From an uncultured Paracoccaceae bacterium (GTDB taxonomy: Bacteria > Pseudomonadota > Alphaproteobacteria > Rhodobacterales > Rhodobacteraceae), in the NCBI GenBank assembly GCA_951812615.1, contig CATOSU010000001.1, positions 992,001-1,056,000 of the forward strand: DNA of 64,000 nucleotides. Direction: 5' to 3'. The position numbers and the translations under genes were made by a program. How positions within the stretch are numbered: the first letter of the stretch is position 1; each line of letters starts with the position of its first letter. Shown in pieces: positions 1-9,245 of the stretch. Below the pieces are notes generated by a model. The model was not told the DNA's origin. It did no database searches and worked only from the letters and a program-made list of their open reading frames with translations.

Positions 1-1537
1 CGGCCTCGGCGACCGGAATGCCGTAGAACTTGCCGACCTGATCGGCGTGGCCGAAGAAGTTGGAATACCAGATCATCCCGGCAAACACCGCGCCCAGGCT
101 CAGCACGCCCAGCGGCACGAGCATGGTCATCGGGCTTTCATGCGCGTGTTCATGCGTGTGCTTGTCGCCGCGTTCCTTGCCGAAGAAGGTCAAAAAGATC
201 AGGCGCCATGAATAGAAGGAGGTCATTGCCGCCGCGATCACCAGCGCCCAGAAGCCGAAGCCCGAGCCGCCTGCCCATGCGCTTTCAATGATGGCGTCCT
301 TGCTGAGGAACCCGGCAAAGCCGATCGTGGTCAGCGGAATGCCAACCCCGGTGATGGCCAGCGTGCCGATCATCATCGCCCAGAAGGTATAGGGGATCTT
401 CTTGCGCAGGTTGCCATAGTTCATCATGTCCTGCTCGTGATGCATCGCGTGGATGACCGAACCGGCCCCGAGGAACAAAAGCGCCTTGAAGAACGCGTGC
501 GTGAACAGGTGGAACATCGCCGCCGAGTACATGCCCACGCCGGCAGCGACGAACATGTAGCCCAGCTGCGAACAGGTCGAATAGGCGATCACGCGCTTGA
601 TATCGGTCTGCACCAGACCCACGGTCGCGGCGAAGAACGCCGTTGCCGCACCCACCACGGTGATAAAGGCGGTGGCCTGCGGCGCAAACTCCATCAGCGG
701 CGACATACGGCAGACAAGGAACACACCCGCGGTCACCATGGTTGCGGCGTGGATCAGAGCCGACACCGGGGTCGGGCCTTCCATCGCGTCCGGCAGCCAT
801 GTGTGCAACAGCAGCTGGGCCGATTTGCCCATCGCCCCGATGAAGAGCAGCAACGCGGTCAGTTCCGCTGCGTTCCATTCCCCCCACAGGAAGCTGACCT
901 GCGTATGCGCCAGATCCGGCGCGGCGGCAAAGATGTCGGACATGTTGATGCTGTCGACAAGGAAGAACAGCGCGAAAATGCCCAGCGCGAAGCCGAAATC
1001 GCCGGCCCGGTTGACCACGAAGGCCTTGATCGCTGCGGCGTTGGCCGAAGGCTTGCGGTAGTAAAACCCGATCAGCAGGTATGAGGCGACACCCACGCCT
1101 TCCCAGCCGAAGAACATCTGCACGAGGTTGTCAGAGGTCACCAGCGCCAGCATGGCGAAGGTGAAGAAGGACAGGTAGGCAAAGAAGCGCGGCTTATAGC
1201 TTTCGCCTTCTTTCCACTGCGCATCGTGATCCATGTAGCCGAAGCTGTAGAGATGGACGAGCGCGGAGACGGTCGTGACCACGATCAGCATGATCGCCGT
1301 CAGCCGGTCCAGCCGGATCGCCCAGTCGGTCGCCAGCGTACCGCTTTCGATAAAGCGCATCACCGGGATCTGCTGCAGCACCCCGTCGAAGGAGAAGAAC
1401 ACGATCCAGCTGAGCAGACAGGCCAGGAACAACATGCCGGTCGAAACCCACAGCGCTGCGGTTTCACCGATGATCCGCCAGCCGAAGCCGCAGATGATGG
1501 CGCCGATCAGCGGGGCGAAGAGGATGATGGTTTCCAT
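1..1537 (-). CDS. nuoL: NADH-quinone oxidoreductase subunit L (partial)
   Basis: Antiporter-like proton-pumping subunit of the membrane arm of respiratory complex I. The reading frame is open from an ATG at 1537 to the window edge, giving about 512 N-terminal residues; the C-terminus (distal helices and lateral helix HL) lies outside. The protein begins [20 protein letters not shown] and is almost entirely hydrophobic helices, with the conserved stretch [20 protein letters not shown] and the motif [12 protein letters not shown]. It starts 6 bases after the nuoK stop, so it belongs to the nuo operon. nuoM and nuoN are expected beyond the left edge. Identification is secure; only the 3' end is missing. 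Confidence 0.96.
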   Translation of the reverse strand, partial: METIILFAPLIGAIICGFGWRIIGETAALWVSTGMLFLACLLSWIVFFSFDGVLQQIPVMRFIESGTLATDWAIRLDRLTAIMLIVVTTVSALVHLYSFGYMDHDAQWKEGESYKPRFFAYLSFFTFAMLALVTSDNLVQMFFGWEGVGVASYLLIGFYYRKPSANAAAIKAFVVNRAGDFGFALGIFALFFLVDSINMSDIFAAAPDLAHTQVSFLWGEWNAAELTALLLFIGAMGKSAQLLLHTWLPDAMEGPTPVSALIHAATMVTAGVFLVCRMSPLMEFAPQATAFITVVGAATAFFAATVGLVQTDIKRVIAYSTCSQLGYMFVAAGVGMYSAAMFHLFTHAFFKALLFLGAGSVIHAMHHEQDMMNYGNLRKKIPYTFWAMMIGTLAITGVGIPLTTIGFAGFLSKDAIIESAWAGGSGFGFWALVIAAAMTSFYSWRLIFLTFFGKERGDKHTHEHAHESPMTMLVPLGVLSLGAVFAGMIWYSNFFGHADQVGKFYGIPVAEA

Positions 1538-1543
1538 GTGGGA

Positions 1544-1849
1544 TCAGCCCTTCATCACATTGACGTCTTCGACGTCGATGGTGCCGCGGTTGCGGAAGAA
1601 ACAGACGAGGATGGCGAGGCCGATGGCGGCCTCGGCGGCGGCAACGGTCAGCACGAAGAGGGTAAAGACCTGCCCGACCAGATCGCCGAGAAAGGCGGAG
1701 AAGGCGACAAGGTTGATGTTCACCGCCAAGAGCATCAGTTCGATGCTCATCAGCAGGATGATCACGTTCTTGCGGTTCAGGAAGAGCCCGAAAATGCCGA
1801 TGACAAAGAGCGTCCCCGCCACGGTGAGGTAGTGTTCAAGTCCGATCAT
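1544..1849 (-). CDS. nuoK: NADH-quinone oxidoreductase subunit K
   Basis: Small membrane-arm subunit of complex I (MrpC/E. coli NuoK family), 101 residues with three predicted transmembrane helices. It begins [20 protein letters not shown] and carries the family stretch [17 protein letters not shown], which holds the intramembrane glutamate of helix II. The frame is open 8 codons further upstream, but family length and the conserved MIGLEHYL start favour 1849. It lies between a truncated nuoK copy and nuoL. The 157 bases between this gene and that copy hold no gene I can recognise. Confidence 0.95.
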   Translation of the reverse strand: MIGLEHYLTVAGTLFVIGIFGLFLNRKNVIILLMSIELMLLAVNINLVAFSAFLGDLVGQVFTLFVLTVAAAEAAIGLAILVCFFRNRGTIDVEDVNVMKG

Positions 1850-2006
1850 CAGCAAAAGTGTCCTTTCGGGCATTCGAATACGATCAAAGCAGGTCCGACG
1901 CGAGGTCCCTGAAAGCCCTGTGGATGAGCCAATCGAGCTGGATCAATCCCAATAGCAATATTTAACGAAAGTGCTGTTAGCACGCCGATCAATGTTGCTC
2001 GCCGGA

Positions 2007-2150
2007 TCAAAGCTCACCCCCTTTATGAAATCCGCACCGCTCCGAAACCAGCAGTGGCAGGGCTAGCACTTTGGGATTCAGAACGAGCCCAATTGTGCCA
2101 CAGACGAAAAGTGTTCCCGCCACCGTCAGGTAATGTTCCAGTCCGATCAT
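2007..2150 (-). pseudogene. Truncated second nuoK copy
   Basis: A 47-codon frame whose first 25 codons match the start of the intact nuoK 158 bases downstream. It begins [16 protein letters not shown], identical to the intact protein over 16 residues, and is still related at GLVLNPK versus GLFLNRK. After that the similarity stops and the frame ends in an unrelated tail (VSERCGFHKGGEL). In the first 16 codons the DNA differences fall mostly at third positions, so this piece diverged while it was still a coding nuoK and is not a recent slippage copy. It has lost helices II and III, including the key glutamate, and should not function as NuoK. Confidence 0.8.
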
Positions 2151-2180
2151 CTGTTTACGTCCCGTTCCTTCTTGTCGGTG

Positions 2181-2227
2181 CCGGAAACTTTCAAAGTTTC
2201 CGGGCCGTTTTCTTTCAAAGAAAACGG
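2181..2227. repeat. Twin palindrome element A
   Basis: Two perfect palindromes side by side, separated by one G. The first (2181-2203) has 11-base arms CCGGAAACTTT and AAAGTTTCCGG around a single C; the second (2205-2227) has arms CCGTTTTCTTT and AAAGAAAACGG around a single C. It sits directly after the stop codon of the small membrane gene, between nuoJ and nuoK. A similar pair lies at 3396-3443. It could be a REP-like element, an RNA-processing or stabilising hairpin inside the nuo mRNA, or an attenuating terminator. Confidence 0.8.
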
Positions 2228-2368
2228 CTACCCGAACTCTTTACGTCTTTCGTTCCAGTCCCTGAGCCAGCGCAGCACGAACACGCCCGCGACGGCCTTT
2301 ACGATCCAGAGCCCTGCAAAACCGGCAATCCCGATCTTGGCGAAAGCGACACCTGCCAATTCCAGCAT
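2228..2368 (-). CDS. Small single-helix membrane protein between nuoJ and nuoK
   Basis: A 46-residue frame starting with ATG 2 bases after the nuoJ stop, beginning MLELAGVAFAKIGIAGFAGL. It has one hydrophobic segment (about residues 4-33) followed by a basic, polar tail (RWLRDWNERRKEFG), so a single-pass protein with the positive end in the cytoplasm is likely. The position immediately behind nuoJ, the clean hydrophobic/charged pattern and the stop just before a palindrome pair argue for a real gene co-expressed with complex I. I do not recognise the family; a role in assembly or as an accessory subunit is speculation. Confidence 0.6.
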   Translation of the reverse strand: MLELAGVAFAKIGIAGFAGLWIVKAVAGVFVLRWLRDWNERRKEFG

Positions 2369-2370
2369 GG

Positions 2371-2973
2371 TCAGAGCCCCTCCCCAGGTTTCACGTCCTT
2401 CAGTTCCATCGCCTTGGCCGGATCGCGGTAGATCTGGGCCAGGATGTCCTGCCGCTTGACGTCCGTGCGGTGGCGCAGGGTCAGCACGATGGCGCCGATC
2501 ATGGCCACCAGCAGGATCAGGCCGGCAAGCTGGAAGAGCAGGAAGTACTGGTCATAAAGGATCAGGCCCAGCGCCTCGGTGTTGTGCCGGTCCGCCGGCA
2601 TCACCTGCGCGCGCAGCCCCTCGGCGGCGGCATTGGTTTCCCATGCGCCGAAGGCCATGACGAACTGCATCAGGATCACCACCCCGATCAGCAGCGCCAG
2701 CGGCATGTATTTCGCCATCTCGGCTTTGAGCTCGGCGAAATCCACGTCCAGCATCATCACCACGAACAGGAACAGCACCGCGACCGCGCCGACATAGACG
2801 ACGATCATCAACATCGCGACAAATTCGGCCCCCAGCAGGACAAAGAGCCCCGCCGACGACAGAAAGGCGAGGATCAGCCAGAGCACGGAATGCACCGGGT
2901 TACGGCTGATCACGGTGAAGAACCCGCCGGCGACGGCGCTGATCGCAAAGAGATAGAAGGCAAATGCGCTCAT
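2371..2973 (-). CDS. nuoJ: NADH-quinone oxidoreductase subunit J
   Basis: Membrane-arm subunit of complex I (ND6 homologue), 200 residues with five predicted helices. The N-terminus [19 protein letters not shown], the motif [12 protein letters not shown] and the helix-III region [19 protein letters not shown] are diagnostic; the last contains the pi-bulge segment typical of ND6. The tail after residue 165 is soluble and charged. Its start overlaps the stop of the carboxymuconolactone-decarboxylase-like gene by 4 bases (ATGA), indicating translational coupling. Confidence 0.96.
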   Translation of the reverse strand: MSAFAFYLFAISAVAGGFFTVISRNPVHSVLWLILAFLSSAGLFVLLGAEFVAMLMIVVYVGAVAVLFLFVVMMLDVDFAELKAEMAKYMPLALLIGVVILMQFVMAFGAWETNAAAEGLRAQVMPADRHNTEALGLILYDQYFLLFQLAGLILLVAMIGAIVLTLRHRTDVKRQDILAQIYRDPAKAMELKDVKPGEGL

Positions 2974-3380
2974 GTGTTGTCCTCTTCGCTGTCCCCCAAA
3001 GCGTCCTTGGCCAGATCAAGGGCCCGGGACATGGCCGGAATGCCGGCAAAGACCGACATCTGACCGATGGTTTCCACGATTTCCTGTTTGCGCGCACCCG
3101 CTTCCAGCGCGTGGCGGACGGTCTGACGGACCGCGGTTTCGTTCTGTGCACCCTGCATGGTCAGCCCGGCCAGCGTCAGCAGAAGGCGGGTTTTCGCGTC
3201 CAGCCCCTCGGTATTGACCTTGTTGCCGAACCAGAACTCCATCAGTTCCTTGGGCATGGTCGGCCAGAGCTTTTCAAACTCCTTGGGCGAGAAGTTTTCC
3301 AGCGCCGGGTTGAAGGCCTTCGCCATTTCCTGCGCCTGCGCCATCATCGCCTCAAACGGATTTGCGGGGTTGTCGGTCAT
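2970..3380 (-). CDS. Carboxymuconolactone decarboxylase-like protein in nuo operon
   Basis: A 136-residue, mostly helical protein of the AhpD/carboxymuconolactone decarboxylase superfamily. The segment [20 protein letters not shown] followed by [20 protein letters not shown] and [19 protein letters not shown] is the usual core. It contains no cysteine, so it lacks the CxxC pair of AhpD-type peroxidase partners and cannot work as a thiol peroxidase reductase. The start is placed at the ATG of MTDNPANPF, because upstream codons run through the palindromes at 3396-3443. It overlaps nuoJ by 4 bases. A CMD-like gene at this place in nuo operons is familiar in Rhodobacterales; its role in complex I is unknown. 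Confidence 0.82.
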   Translation of the reverse strand: MTDNPANPFEAMMAQAQEMAKAFNPALENFSPKEFEKLWPTMPKELMEFWFGNKVNTEGLDAKTRLLLTLAGLTMQGAQNETAVRQTVRHALEAGARKQEIVETIGQMSVFAGIPAMSRALDLAKDALGDSEEDNT

Positions 3381-3395
3381 CTCACCTCTCCCGGC

Positions 3396-3443
3396 CCAAG
3401 ACTTTCCCGGAAAGTCTTGGCAAAAGTTTCCGGGAAACTTTTG
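3396..3443. repeat. Twin palindrome element B
   Basis: Two adjoining palindromes in the 73-base gap between nuoI and the CMD-like gene. The first (3396-3420) has 11-base arms CCAAGACTTTC and GAAAGTCTTGG around CCG; the second (3421-3443) has arms CAAAAGTTTCC and GGAAACTTTTG around one G. The arm core AAAGTTTCC/GGAAACTTT is shared with element A (2181-2203), so both belong to one repeat family. No T-tract follows on the coding (minus) strand, so simple termination is unlikely. Confidence 0.8.
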
Positions 3444-3453
3444 CGTATCTCGA

Positions 3454-3948
3454 TCATCGGTACGGCGCGTCCACTTCGAGGTTGCGGGCAATCTCGGCTT
3501 CCCAGCGTTCGCCGTTTTCCAGAAGCTTTTCCTTGTTGTAAAACAGCTCTTCGCGGGTCTCGGTGGCAAATTCGAAATTCGGCCCCTCGACAATCGCATC
3601 GACCGGGCAGGCCTCCTGACAGAAACCGCAATAGATGCATTTGGTCATGTCGATGTCATAGCGCGTGGTGCGCCGGCTTCCGTCCTCGCGCGGTTCGGCA
3701 TCGATGGTGATGGCCTGCGCCGGGCAAACCGCTTCGCACAGTTTGCAGGCGATGCAGCGTTCTTCACCGTTGGGATAGCGGCGCAGCGCGTGTTCACCGC
3801 GGAATCGCGGGGAAAGCGGGCCTTTTTCATGCGGGTAGTTCAGCGTCGCCTTGGGCCGGAAGAAATACTTCATGCCCAGCTGGAAGCCTTTGAAGAAATC
3901 GGCGAGCAGGAAATACTTGGCCGCGCGGTTATAGTCGATCTGCGTCAT
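3454..3948 (-). CDS. nuoI: NADH-quinone oxidoreductase subunit I
   Basis: Peripheral-arm iron-sulfur subunit (TYKY) of complex I that holds clusters N6a and N6b and passes electrons to NuoB. It is 164 residues long, the usual alphaproteobacterial length. Two ferredoxin motifs are visible: [12 protein letters not shown] around residue 65 and [12 protein letters not shown] around residue 104. The N-terminal amphipathic part ([20 protein letters not shown]) is the membrane-contacting extension. The ATG overlaps the stop of the small upstream gene by 4 bases. Confidence 0.97.
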   Translation of the reverse strand: MTQIDYNRAAKYFLLADFFKGFQLGMKYFFRPKATLNYPHEKGPLSPRFRGEHALRRYPNGEERCIACKLCEAVCPAQAITIDAEPREDGSRRTTRYDIDMTKCIYCGFCQEACPVDAIVEGPNFEFATETREELFYNKEKLLENGERWEAEIARNLEVDAPYR

Positions 3949-4130
3949 GCCGCTTTCTCCGTTTCCACCTGATCCGCCGCCCAGCGGAAGATCGCCGCGG
4001 CGATCCGCTGTGCCTCGGGTCCGGCAACCTCGTTGTCCTTCGTGCCGCCGATTTCGCCCCCGATCCCGCCGGCAAGGTCGATCAGGTCAATGTAGCGGGC
4101 ATTCAGTATCGCGCTTCTGAGGTCGTCCAT
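3945..4130 (-). CDS. Small hypothetical protein between nuoH and nuoI
   Basis: A 61-residue soluble protein that begins [20 protein letters not shown] and contains a Gly-rich turn (GGIGGEIGG) followed by a helical C-terminal half. It has no cysteines, signal peptide or membrane segment. It starts 3 bases after the nuoH stop and overlaps the nuoI start by 4 bases, so it is translated as part of the nuo message. I do not recognise a family; the tight packing is the main evidence that it is real. Confidence 0.6.
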   Translation of the reverse strand: MDDLRSAILNARYIDLIDLAGGIGGEIGGTKDNEVAGPEAQRIAAAIFRWAADQVETEKAA

Positions 4131-4133
4131 GGC

Positions 4134-5174
4134 TCAGGCCCCCACCGACCAGCGGGCGAAGGCGCCCCAGAACCAGCCGAACTTGGCGGCAAAGGCCACG
4201 AACACCACCCAGAACAGCGACATCGGCAGGAACACTTTCCAGCCCAGCCGCATCAGCTGGTCATAGCGGTAGCGCGGGGTAATCGCCTTGACCATCGAGA
4301 AGACGAAGAACACCAGCAGCATCTTCATCACCATCCACAGGATGCCGTCGGGCAGGCCCGGGATCGGCGACAGCCAGCCGCCGAAGAACAGCAGCGACAC
4401 CAGCGCACACATCAGCACCACGGCCACCAGTTCACCGATCATGAACAGCAGGAAGGGCGTGGAGGAATATTCCACCTGATACCCCGCCACCAGCTCCGAT
4501 TCCGCTTCGGGAAGGTCGAAGGGCGGGCGGTTGGTTTCCGCCAGTGCGGAGATGAAGAACAAAAACAGCATCGGCAGATGCGGCAGCCAGTACCAGCTGA
4601 AGAGACCCAGACCACCATCCTGCGCATGCACGATGTCACCGAAATTCATCGACCCTGTGGACAGGATCACGCCGATGATGATCAGGCCGATGGAGACCTC
4701 GTAGGAGATCATCTGTGCCGCCGAACGCAGCGAGCCGAGGAACGGGTATTTCGAGTTCGACGCCCAGCCGCCCATGATCACGCCGTACACCTCGAGCGAG
4801 GATATGGCGAAGACATAGAGGATGGCGACGTTGATATCGGCCAGCACCCAGCCGTCGTTGAACGGGATCACCGCCCATGCGACCAGCGCCATGACAAGGC
4901 TGATCATCGGGGCAAGGAAGTAAACCGCCCGGTCGGCGCCCGCCGGCACGACGATTTCCTTCACGATGTATTTCAGGAAGTCCGCAAAGCTTTGCAGCAA
5001 TCCGTAGATACCGACCACGTTCGGACCGCGCCGCATCTGCACGGCGGCCCAGATTTTACGGTCGGCATACATCAGGAAAGCCAGCGCAACCAGCAGCGGA
5101 ACAACAACCAACAGGATCTGGGCAATGACGACAATCAAGATGCCCAATGTGGTGTTGGAAAAAAACTCAGCCAT
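4134..5174 (-). CDS. nuoH: NADH-quinone oxidoreductase subunit H
   Basis: ND1 homologue of complex I, 346 residues and eight or more predicted helices; with NuoB and NuoD it forms the quinone-binding chamber. Visible hallmarks are [20 protein letters not shown] near the N-terminus, [20 protein letters not shown] with the conserved acidic cytoplasmic loop, and [19 protein letters not shown] near the C-terminus. The start ATG is followed by the expected amphipathic N-terminus ([19 protein letters not shown]). It sits 6 bases after the small lipoprotein gene that follows nuoG. Confidence 0.97.
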   Translation of the reverse strand: MAEFFSNTTLGILIVVIAQILLVVVPLLVALAFLMYADRKIWAAVQMRRGPNVVGIYGLLQSFADFLKYIVKEIVVPAGADRAVYFLAPMISLVMALVAWAVIPFNDGWVLADINVAILYVFAISSLEVYGVIMGGWASNSKYPFLGSLRSAAQMISYEVSIGLIIIGVILSTGSMNFGDIVHAQDGGLGLFSWYWLPHLPMLFLFFISALAETNRPPFDLPEAESELVAGYQVEYSSTPFLLFMIGELVAVVLMCALVSLLFFGGWLSPIPGLPDGILWMVMKMLLVFFVFSMVKAITPRYRYDQLMRLGWKVFLPMSLFWVVFVAFAAKFGWFWGAFARWSVGA

Positions 5175-5180
5175 GTGTCC

Positions 5181-5567
5181 TCACACCGTGGGTATTCCGT
5201 TTTCCGCACAAGCCGCCACGACCACTTCTGCATCAATCGTGCGCAGCCCGGGCGGCAGGGATGGCGAGATGGTGTAAACAGCATCTGCGGTCCAGATGCC
5301 ACCCTCTTCCTCAACATTTGTGCGCAAATGACGCGCAAAACCGTATCCGCGGATCAACGCATACTGCGCTGCAGCACACTCGGCATAGTCTGCAGCCGAC
5401 TCCGGCGTTTGCACGCCGCCGACCCGGGCACCGAACTGCACCAGATCCCCGTCCAGAAGATTGGTCCGGATGCCCAGATATTCCGGGTCGCCTTCGGAAA
5501 CCGGGGCGGGCGGAGCCAGATCGCAGGCAGTCAGTGGCAGGAAGGCTATGACCATGGGGCGGAACAT
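5181..5567 (-). CDS. Predicted lipoprotein between nuoG and nuoH
   Basis: A 128-residue protein with a short signal peptide ending in a lipobox ([15 protein letters not shown]), so Cys15 is the probable lipid-attachment site. The mature part is acidic, contains several cysteines (for example YAECAAAQ and VVAACAENG) that could pair in the periplasm, and shows no catalytic motif I recognise. Its ATG overlaps the nuoG TAA by one base (TAATG), which fixes the start and implies coupled translation. It may be lineage-specific; any link to complex I assembly is inferred only from position. Confidence 0.68.
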   Translation of the reverse strand: MFRPMVIAFLPLTACDLAPPAPVSEGDPEYLGIRTNLLDGDLVQFGARVGGVQTPESAADYAECAAAQYALIRGYGFARHLRTNVEEEGGIWTADAVYTISPSLPPGLRTIDAEVVVAACAENGIPTV

Positions 5568-7585
5568 TACTCGGCCGCGATCTTGGCCTCTCCGCGCATG
5601 CCCGCGTTGCGGCTCAGCTCTGCCATCAGGGCCGAGGCCCGCGCAACCGGGTTGGTCAGATAGTGATCGGTCACCGCGTTGTTCAGATCGCCGCTGCCGA
5701 GCTTTCCCGCCTCGGGCATGGCCCATTCGTTTTCCGGCACTTCGTCGATCCGGGCGAGATGCGGAACCTCGGCGATCAGCGCCTGCCGGAGCTGAGCAAG
5801 GGAATCATAGGCCAGCGGTGCGCCCAGTTCACCCGAAAGCGCCCGCAGAATCGCCCAGTTCTCCTTGGAATCGCCGGGGCCGAAGATCGCGCGCAGCGCC
5901 AGCTGCGGCCGGCCTTCGGTGTTGACGAAGAGACCCGGTTCCTCGGTATAGGCGGCGCCCGGCAGGATCACGTCGGCGCGATGCGCGCCGCGGTCACCGT
6001 GGCTGCCCTGATAGATGACAAAGGCGCCGTCGGCGATTTCAACCTCGTCCGCGCCGAGGTTCACGATCACGTCCGCGTTCTGCAACGCGGCCATGCCGTT
6101 TTCGTTCACCGCACCGACATCCATCGCGCCGACGCGCGACGCGGCGGTGTGCAGGACCAGGAAACCCGATTTGGTGCTCTCCGCCAGCGCCATCGCCCCG
6201 GCCAGAACGGCGGCACCATCCTCGCGCTGCAACGCCCCCTGCCCGATGATGATGATCGATGGCTTTTCGGCGACACCGGAATGATCCCGGCCCAGCAGGT
6301 CGGTTATGGTCTCCGGCCCGGTGCCCAGATGCGTGTAATCATATGTCAAATCAACCTGTTGTCCGATCACGCCGACATTCGCCCCGGCCAGCCAGGCCTT
6401 GCGGATGCGGGCGTTCAGGACCGGTGCTTCGTCCTTCGGGTTGGTTCCGATCAGCATGATCGCCTCGGCGCTGTCGATATCCTCGACCGCGGCCGTGCCT
6501 ACATAGGCCGACCGGTTGCCCGCCGGCAGTTTCGCCCCGTCGGTGCGGCATTCGACAACGCCGCCCTGCCCCTCGATCAGTTGTTTGAGCGCAAAGGCCG
6601 CCTCGACCGGGGCGAGATCACCCACCAGCCCGGCAAGGTTCGACGCGCCCTTGATTGCCCCGGCCGCCTTGCCCAGCGCCTCGGGCCACGTGGCAGGCCG
6701 CAGCTTGCCGTTTTCGCGCACGTAAGGCTGGTCCAACCGCTGCCGGCGCAGCCCGTCCCAGACAAAGCGCGTCTTGTCGGCAATCCATTCCTCGTTCACG
6801 CCGTCATGGTTGCGCGGCAGGATGCGCATCACTTCGCGCCCCTTGCTGTCAACGCGGATGTTGGAGCCCAGCGCATCCATTACGTCGATGGATTCGGTCT
6901 TGGTCAACTCCCACGGGCGCGCGGTGAAGGCATAGGGTTTCGATGTCAGCGCGCCAACCGGGCACAGGTCGATGATGTTGCCCTGCAGGTTCGAATCGAG
7001 CGTCTGGTTCAGATAGGATGTGATCTCGGCATCTTCGCCGCGACCGGTCTGGCCCATCTGGTGAATGCCGGCGACTTCGGTCGTGAACCGCACGCAGCGG
7101 GTGCAGGAAATGCAGCGCGTCATCGTCGTGGCCACCAGCGGTCCGAGGTCGAGATCGTCGACCGCGCGCTTGGCCTCGTTGAACCGCGTGTCGGACAGTC
7201 CATAGGCCATGGCCTGATCCTGCAGGTCGCATTCGCCGCCCTGATCGCAGATCGGGCAGTCCAGCGGGTGGTTGATCAGGAGAAATTCCATCACCCCTTC
7301 GCGCGCCTTCTTGACCATCGGCGAATTCGTCTTGACCACCGGCGGCTGACCTTCGGGTCCCGGCCGCAGGTCCCGGACCTGCATCGCGCAGGAGGCCGCC
7401 GGTTTGGGCGGCCCGCCCACGACCTCCACCAGACACATCCGGCAGTTGCCCGCGATCGACAAACGTTCGTGGTAACAGAAACGCGGGATCTCGATCCCCG
7501 CTTCCTCGCAGGCCTGGATCAGGGTCATCGCCCCGTCCACTTCCACTTCGGTGCCGTCAATGATGATCTTGCGGAGGTCTGACAT
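5567..7585 (-). CDS. nuoG: NADH-quinone oxidoreductase subunit G
   Basis: Largest peripheral-arm subunit, 672 residues, the shorter alphaproteobacterial/mitochondrial type (75 kDa class) and not the longer enterobacterial one. The N-terminal 2Fe-2S (N1b) ligands are in [19 protein letters not shown] and SCAMQV; then comes [18 protein letters not shown] (N5 region with the conserved histidine domain upstream) and [10 protein letters not shown] with [11 protein letters not shown] (N4). The remaining two-thirds is a molybdopterin-oxidoreductase-like fold without cofactor. The start ATG follows the DUF5333-like gene order on the same transcript. Confidence 0.97.
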   Translation of the reverse strand: MSDLRKIIIDGTEVEVDGAMTLIQACEEAGIEIPRFCYHERLSIAGNCRMCLVEVVGGPPKPAASCAMQVRDLRPGPEGQPPVVKTNSPMVKKAREGVMEFLLINHPLDCPICDQGGECDLQDQAMAYGLSDTRFNEAKRAVDDLDLGPLVATTMTRCISCTRCVRFTTEVAGIHQMGQTGRGEDAEITSYLNQTLDSNLQGNIIDLCPVGALTSKPYAFTARPWELTKTESIDVMDALGSNIRVDSKGREVMRILPRNHDGVNEEWIADKTRFVWDGLRRQRLDQPYVRENGKLRPATWPEALGKAAGAIKGASNLAGLVGDLAPVEAAFALKQLIEGQGGVVECRTDGAKLPAGNRSAYVGTAAVEDIDSAEAIMLIGTNPKDEAPVLNARIRKAWLAGANVGVIGQQVDLTYDYTHLGTGPETITDLLGRDHSGVAEKPSIIIIGQGALQREDGAAVLAGAMALAESTKSGFLVLHTAASRVGAMDVGAVNENGMAALQNADVIVNLGADEVEIADGAFVIYQGSHGDRGAHRADVILPGAAYTEEPGLFVNTEGRPQLALRAIFGPGDSKENWAILRALSGELGAPLAYDSLAQLRQALIAEVPHLARIDEVPENEWAMPEAGKLGSGDLNNAVTDHYLTNPVARASALMAELSRNAGMRGEAKIAAE

Positions 7586-7588
7586 GGC

Positions 7589-7999
7589 TCACTTTGCTTT
7601 CAGATAGATACCGATCGCACTAGACCGGGCGATTTCCTTTTTGCCCAGTACGCAGAAAGTCTCAGGCTGAGCGTATCTGACACCGTGCGCGGCCAGATAG
7701 GCCTCGCCCTTGGTGCGCATACGGTTCTGCTCGGACTTTGATTCGACATAGGCGCGGATTTCATCATCGCTGTACCCCAGATTGTTGGCGTGGGCACGCA
7801 ATTGATACATTTTGTTGATCGCTTTCACCCGCAACCCATAAATTCTGTCGCAGTATTCGTCGATCTCATTCGCGATCGCGATGTAGTAGAGCGTATCGTC
7901 GATTTCGCTGACGTCGCGCAGGGGTGGCTTGGTGTTGGCCATCGCGGGCAACGCAACAACAAGCGCAAGAAACAGTCCGGTCATTTTTGCAAGAAACAT
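7589..7999 (-). CDS. DUF5333-like secreted protein
   Basis: A 136-residue exported protein with a clear signal peptide (MFLAKMTGLFLALVVALPAMA, cleavage after AMA). The mature sequence PPLRDVSEIDDTLYYIAIAN followed by EIDEYCDRI, then NNLGYSDDEIRAYVESKSEQ and a C-terminal cysteine, matches the DUF5333 pattern I associate with Rhodobacterales nuo operons. The two cysteines (in DEYCDR and TFCVLG) could form a disulfide. The frame is open 34 codons further upstream, but the signal peptide sets the start at 7999. It lies 3 bases upstream of nuoG... that is, it follows nuoG's predecessor on the same strand and is co-transcribed. Function unknown. Confidence 0.75.
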   Translation of the reverse strand: MFLAKMTGLFLALVVALPAMANTKPPLRDVSEIDDTLYYIAIANEIDEYCDRIYGLRVKAINKMYQLRAHANNLGYSDDEIRAYVESKSEQNRMRTKGEAYLAAHGVRYAQPETFCVLGKKEIARSSAIGIYLKAK

Positions 8000-8097
8000 G
8001 GGTAAACCCTCCAATTCGGTAGGGTAAAAACGCCAAATCCGGTCCCTGTTATGCAATAGCACGCCCGTCCATGCGCGGAGATATGCCGTTTCGCGCG

Positions 8098-8460
8098 TCA
8101 CTGCGGGTCACAAGTGCCCTGAAAAACCAGCCTTTCGTCAACGATCCGCAGATCGCCCGGGTCGGTGGCCGGGCCAACAACCCAGTCGATGCGGGATGTG
8201 CCGAAATTCTTGATGCAGTAACTCGTGCCTTCGTAGCCGCCGGCAGCGCGGGCACCATCCAGCGACTGGGCCACATCGCGGACGGTGACGGTGAACTCGG
8301 CCAGCGTCTTCTTCTTGTCGATGGCCTTGGCGTCGGCGCGGAAATAGTATCCGCCGAACGTGATCCGGTCCTCGATCGGCGTGCAGCCGCCCAGCAGGAC
8401 AGCGGCGGCACAACAGGCCGCAAAGAGCGAGGAGCCCGCTTTGGTCTTGGTCAACATCAT
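8098..8460 (-). CDS. Predicted lipoprotein of unknown function
   Basis: A 120-residue protein with a lipoprotein signal (KAGSSLFAACCAAAVLLGGC), making Cys at the LGGC box the probable lipidated residue. The mature domain reads PIEDRITFGGYYFRADAKAI and contains two further cysteines (SYCIKNFG and GTCDPQ at the end). The start overlaps the stop of the methyltransferase gene by 4 bases (ATGA); a second ATG follows immediately. It resembles other small Rhodobacterales envelope proteins but I cannot name a family. Confidence 0.65.
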   Translation of the reverse strand: MMLTKTKAGSSLFAACCAAAVLLGGCTPIEDRITFGGYYFRADAKAIDKKKTLAEFTVTVRDVAQSLDGARAAGGYEGTSYCIKNFGTSRIDWVVGPATDPGDLRIVDERLVFQGTCDPQ

Positions 8461-9164
8461 CCCACCCATGAATGGCATGGCCGGTGTACCGGCTGTTTTT
8501 CGATGACGGCAATGGAATCGTGCACATGCACGCCCGAGATCTGATCGCCCAGCCCCGGATGCCGCAGTTTTCTGGGGTGATACCACCGGTGCATGTCGTC
8601 GGTCAGTTCGCGCACGAAGCGGAAGAAGTTCAGCGGCGCCTTGAAGCCACCGCCATACTTGTCCCAATACGCCGTGTGCAGGTCTTCGACCATGTAGATC
8701 CCGTTCTGATTCAGTCTGGGAAACAGGGTCTGAAACGATGTGCGGATATGGGCCATCCGGTGGCTGCCGTCATCCAGCACCACGTCCAGCCCGCCCATTT
8801 CATCGACAACCGTGTTCAGGAAATCGGGATCTTTCTGCGACCCGATGCGCACCTGTCCGGCCTGCCCATCGAGTTGTGCACAGTTTTCGTCGATGTCGAT
8901 CCCGAAGATCACCGCATCTTCGCCCAGGTAGCGCCGCCACATCTGCAGGCTGCCGCCGCCCTTGACGCCGATTTCCAGAAACCGCACACCGGTGCCCCGG
9001 AATTCGGTGAAATAGCGGTCATAGATCGGAATGTAATGGTGCCATTTATGCACCGTCGCACCGTTATTGCCGGCATAGATCTGCAGAAGGTCGCCGTCAT
9101 ACCCGTGTTTCCCACGGATATCCTCGGCGATGTCAGCCTCAGGATCGAAACGGTACTTCCTCAT
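8457..9164 (-). CDS. Class I SAM-dependent methyltransferase-like protein
   Basis: A 235-residue protein with a Rossmann methyltransferase core. Motif I is visible in VRFLEIGVKGGGSLQMW, the acidic end of strand 2 in VIFGIDID, and motif post-I/IV in LDVVLDDGSHRMAHI with the conserved GSH. YMVEDLHTAYW follows. The pattern resembles CmcI/MycE-like methyltransferases and cephalosporin-hydroxylase-like proteins. The substrate is unknown. It sits inside the nuo operon between nuoF and nuoG, an unusual place for such an enzyme, and overlaps the downstream lipoprotein by 4 bases. Confidence 0.75.
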   Translation of the reverse strand: MRKYRFDPEADIAEDIRGKHGYDGDLLQIYAGNNGATVHKWHHYIPIYDRYFTEFRGTGVRFLEIGVKGGGSLQMWRRYLGEDAVIFGIDIDENCAQLDGQAGQVRIGSQKDPDFLNTVVDEMGGLDVVLDDGSHRMAHIRTSFQTLFPRLNQNGIYMVEDLHTAYWDKYGGGFKAPLNFFRFVRELTDDMHRWYHPRKLRHPGLGDQISGVHVHDSIAVIEKQPVHRPCHSWVG

Positions 9165-9245
9165 TCAGCGCCCCTTACACGCGGCTCCCGGCAAGCCGGC
9201 ACCGCGTTTTCGCAGCGCCACGGAAATGCACCCTCCCTATCGCCT

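Noticed and set aside
5663-7582. A 639-codon plus-strand frame opposite nuoG.
   Set aside because: It mirrors the nuoG reading frame in GC-rich DNA; its protein is Arg/His/Gln-rich without any fold signature, whereas nuoG is secure.
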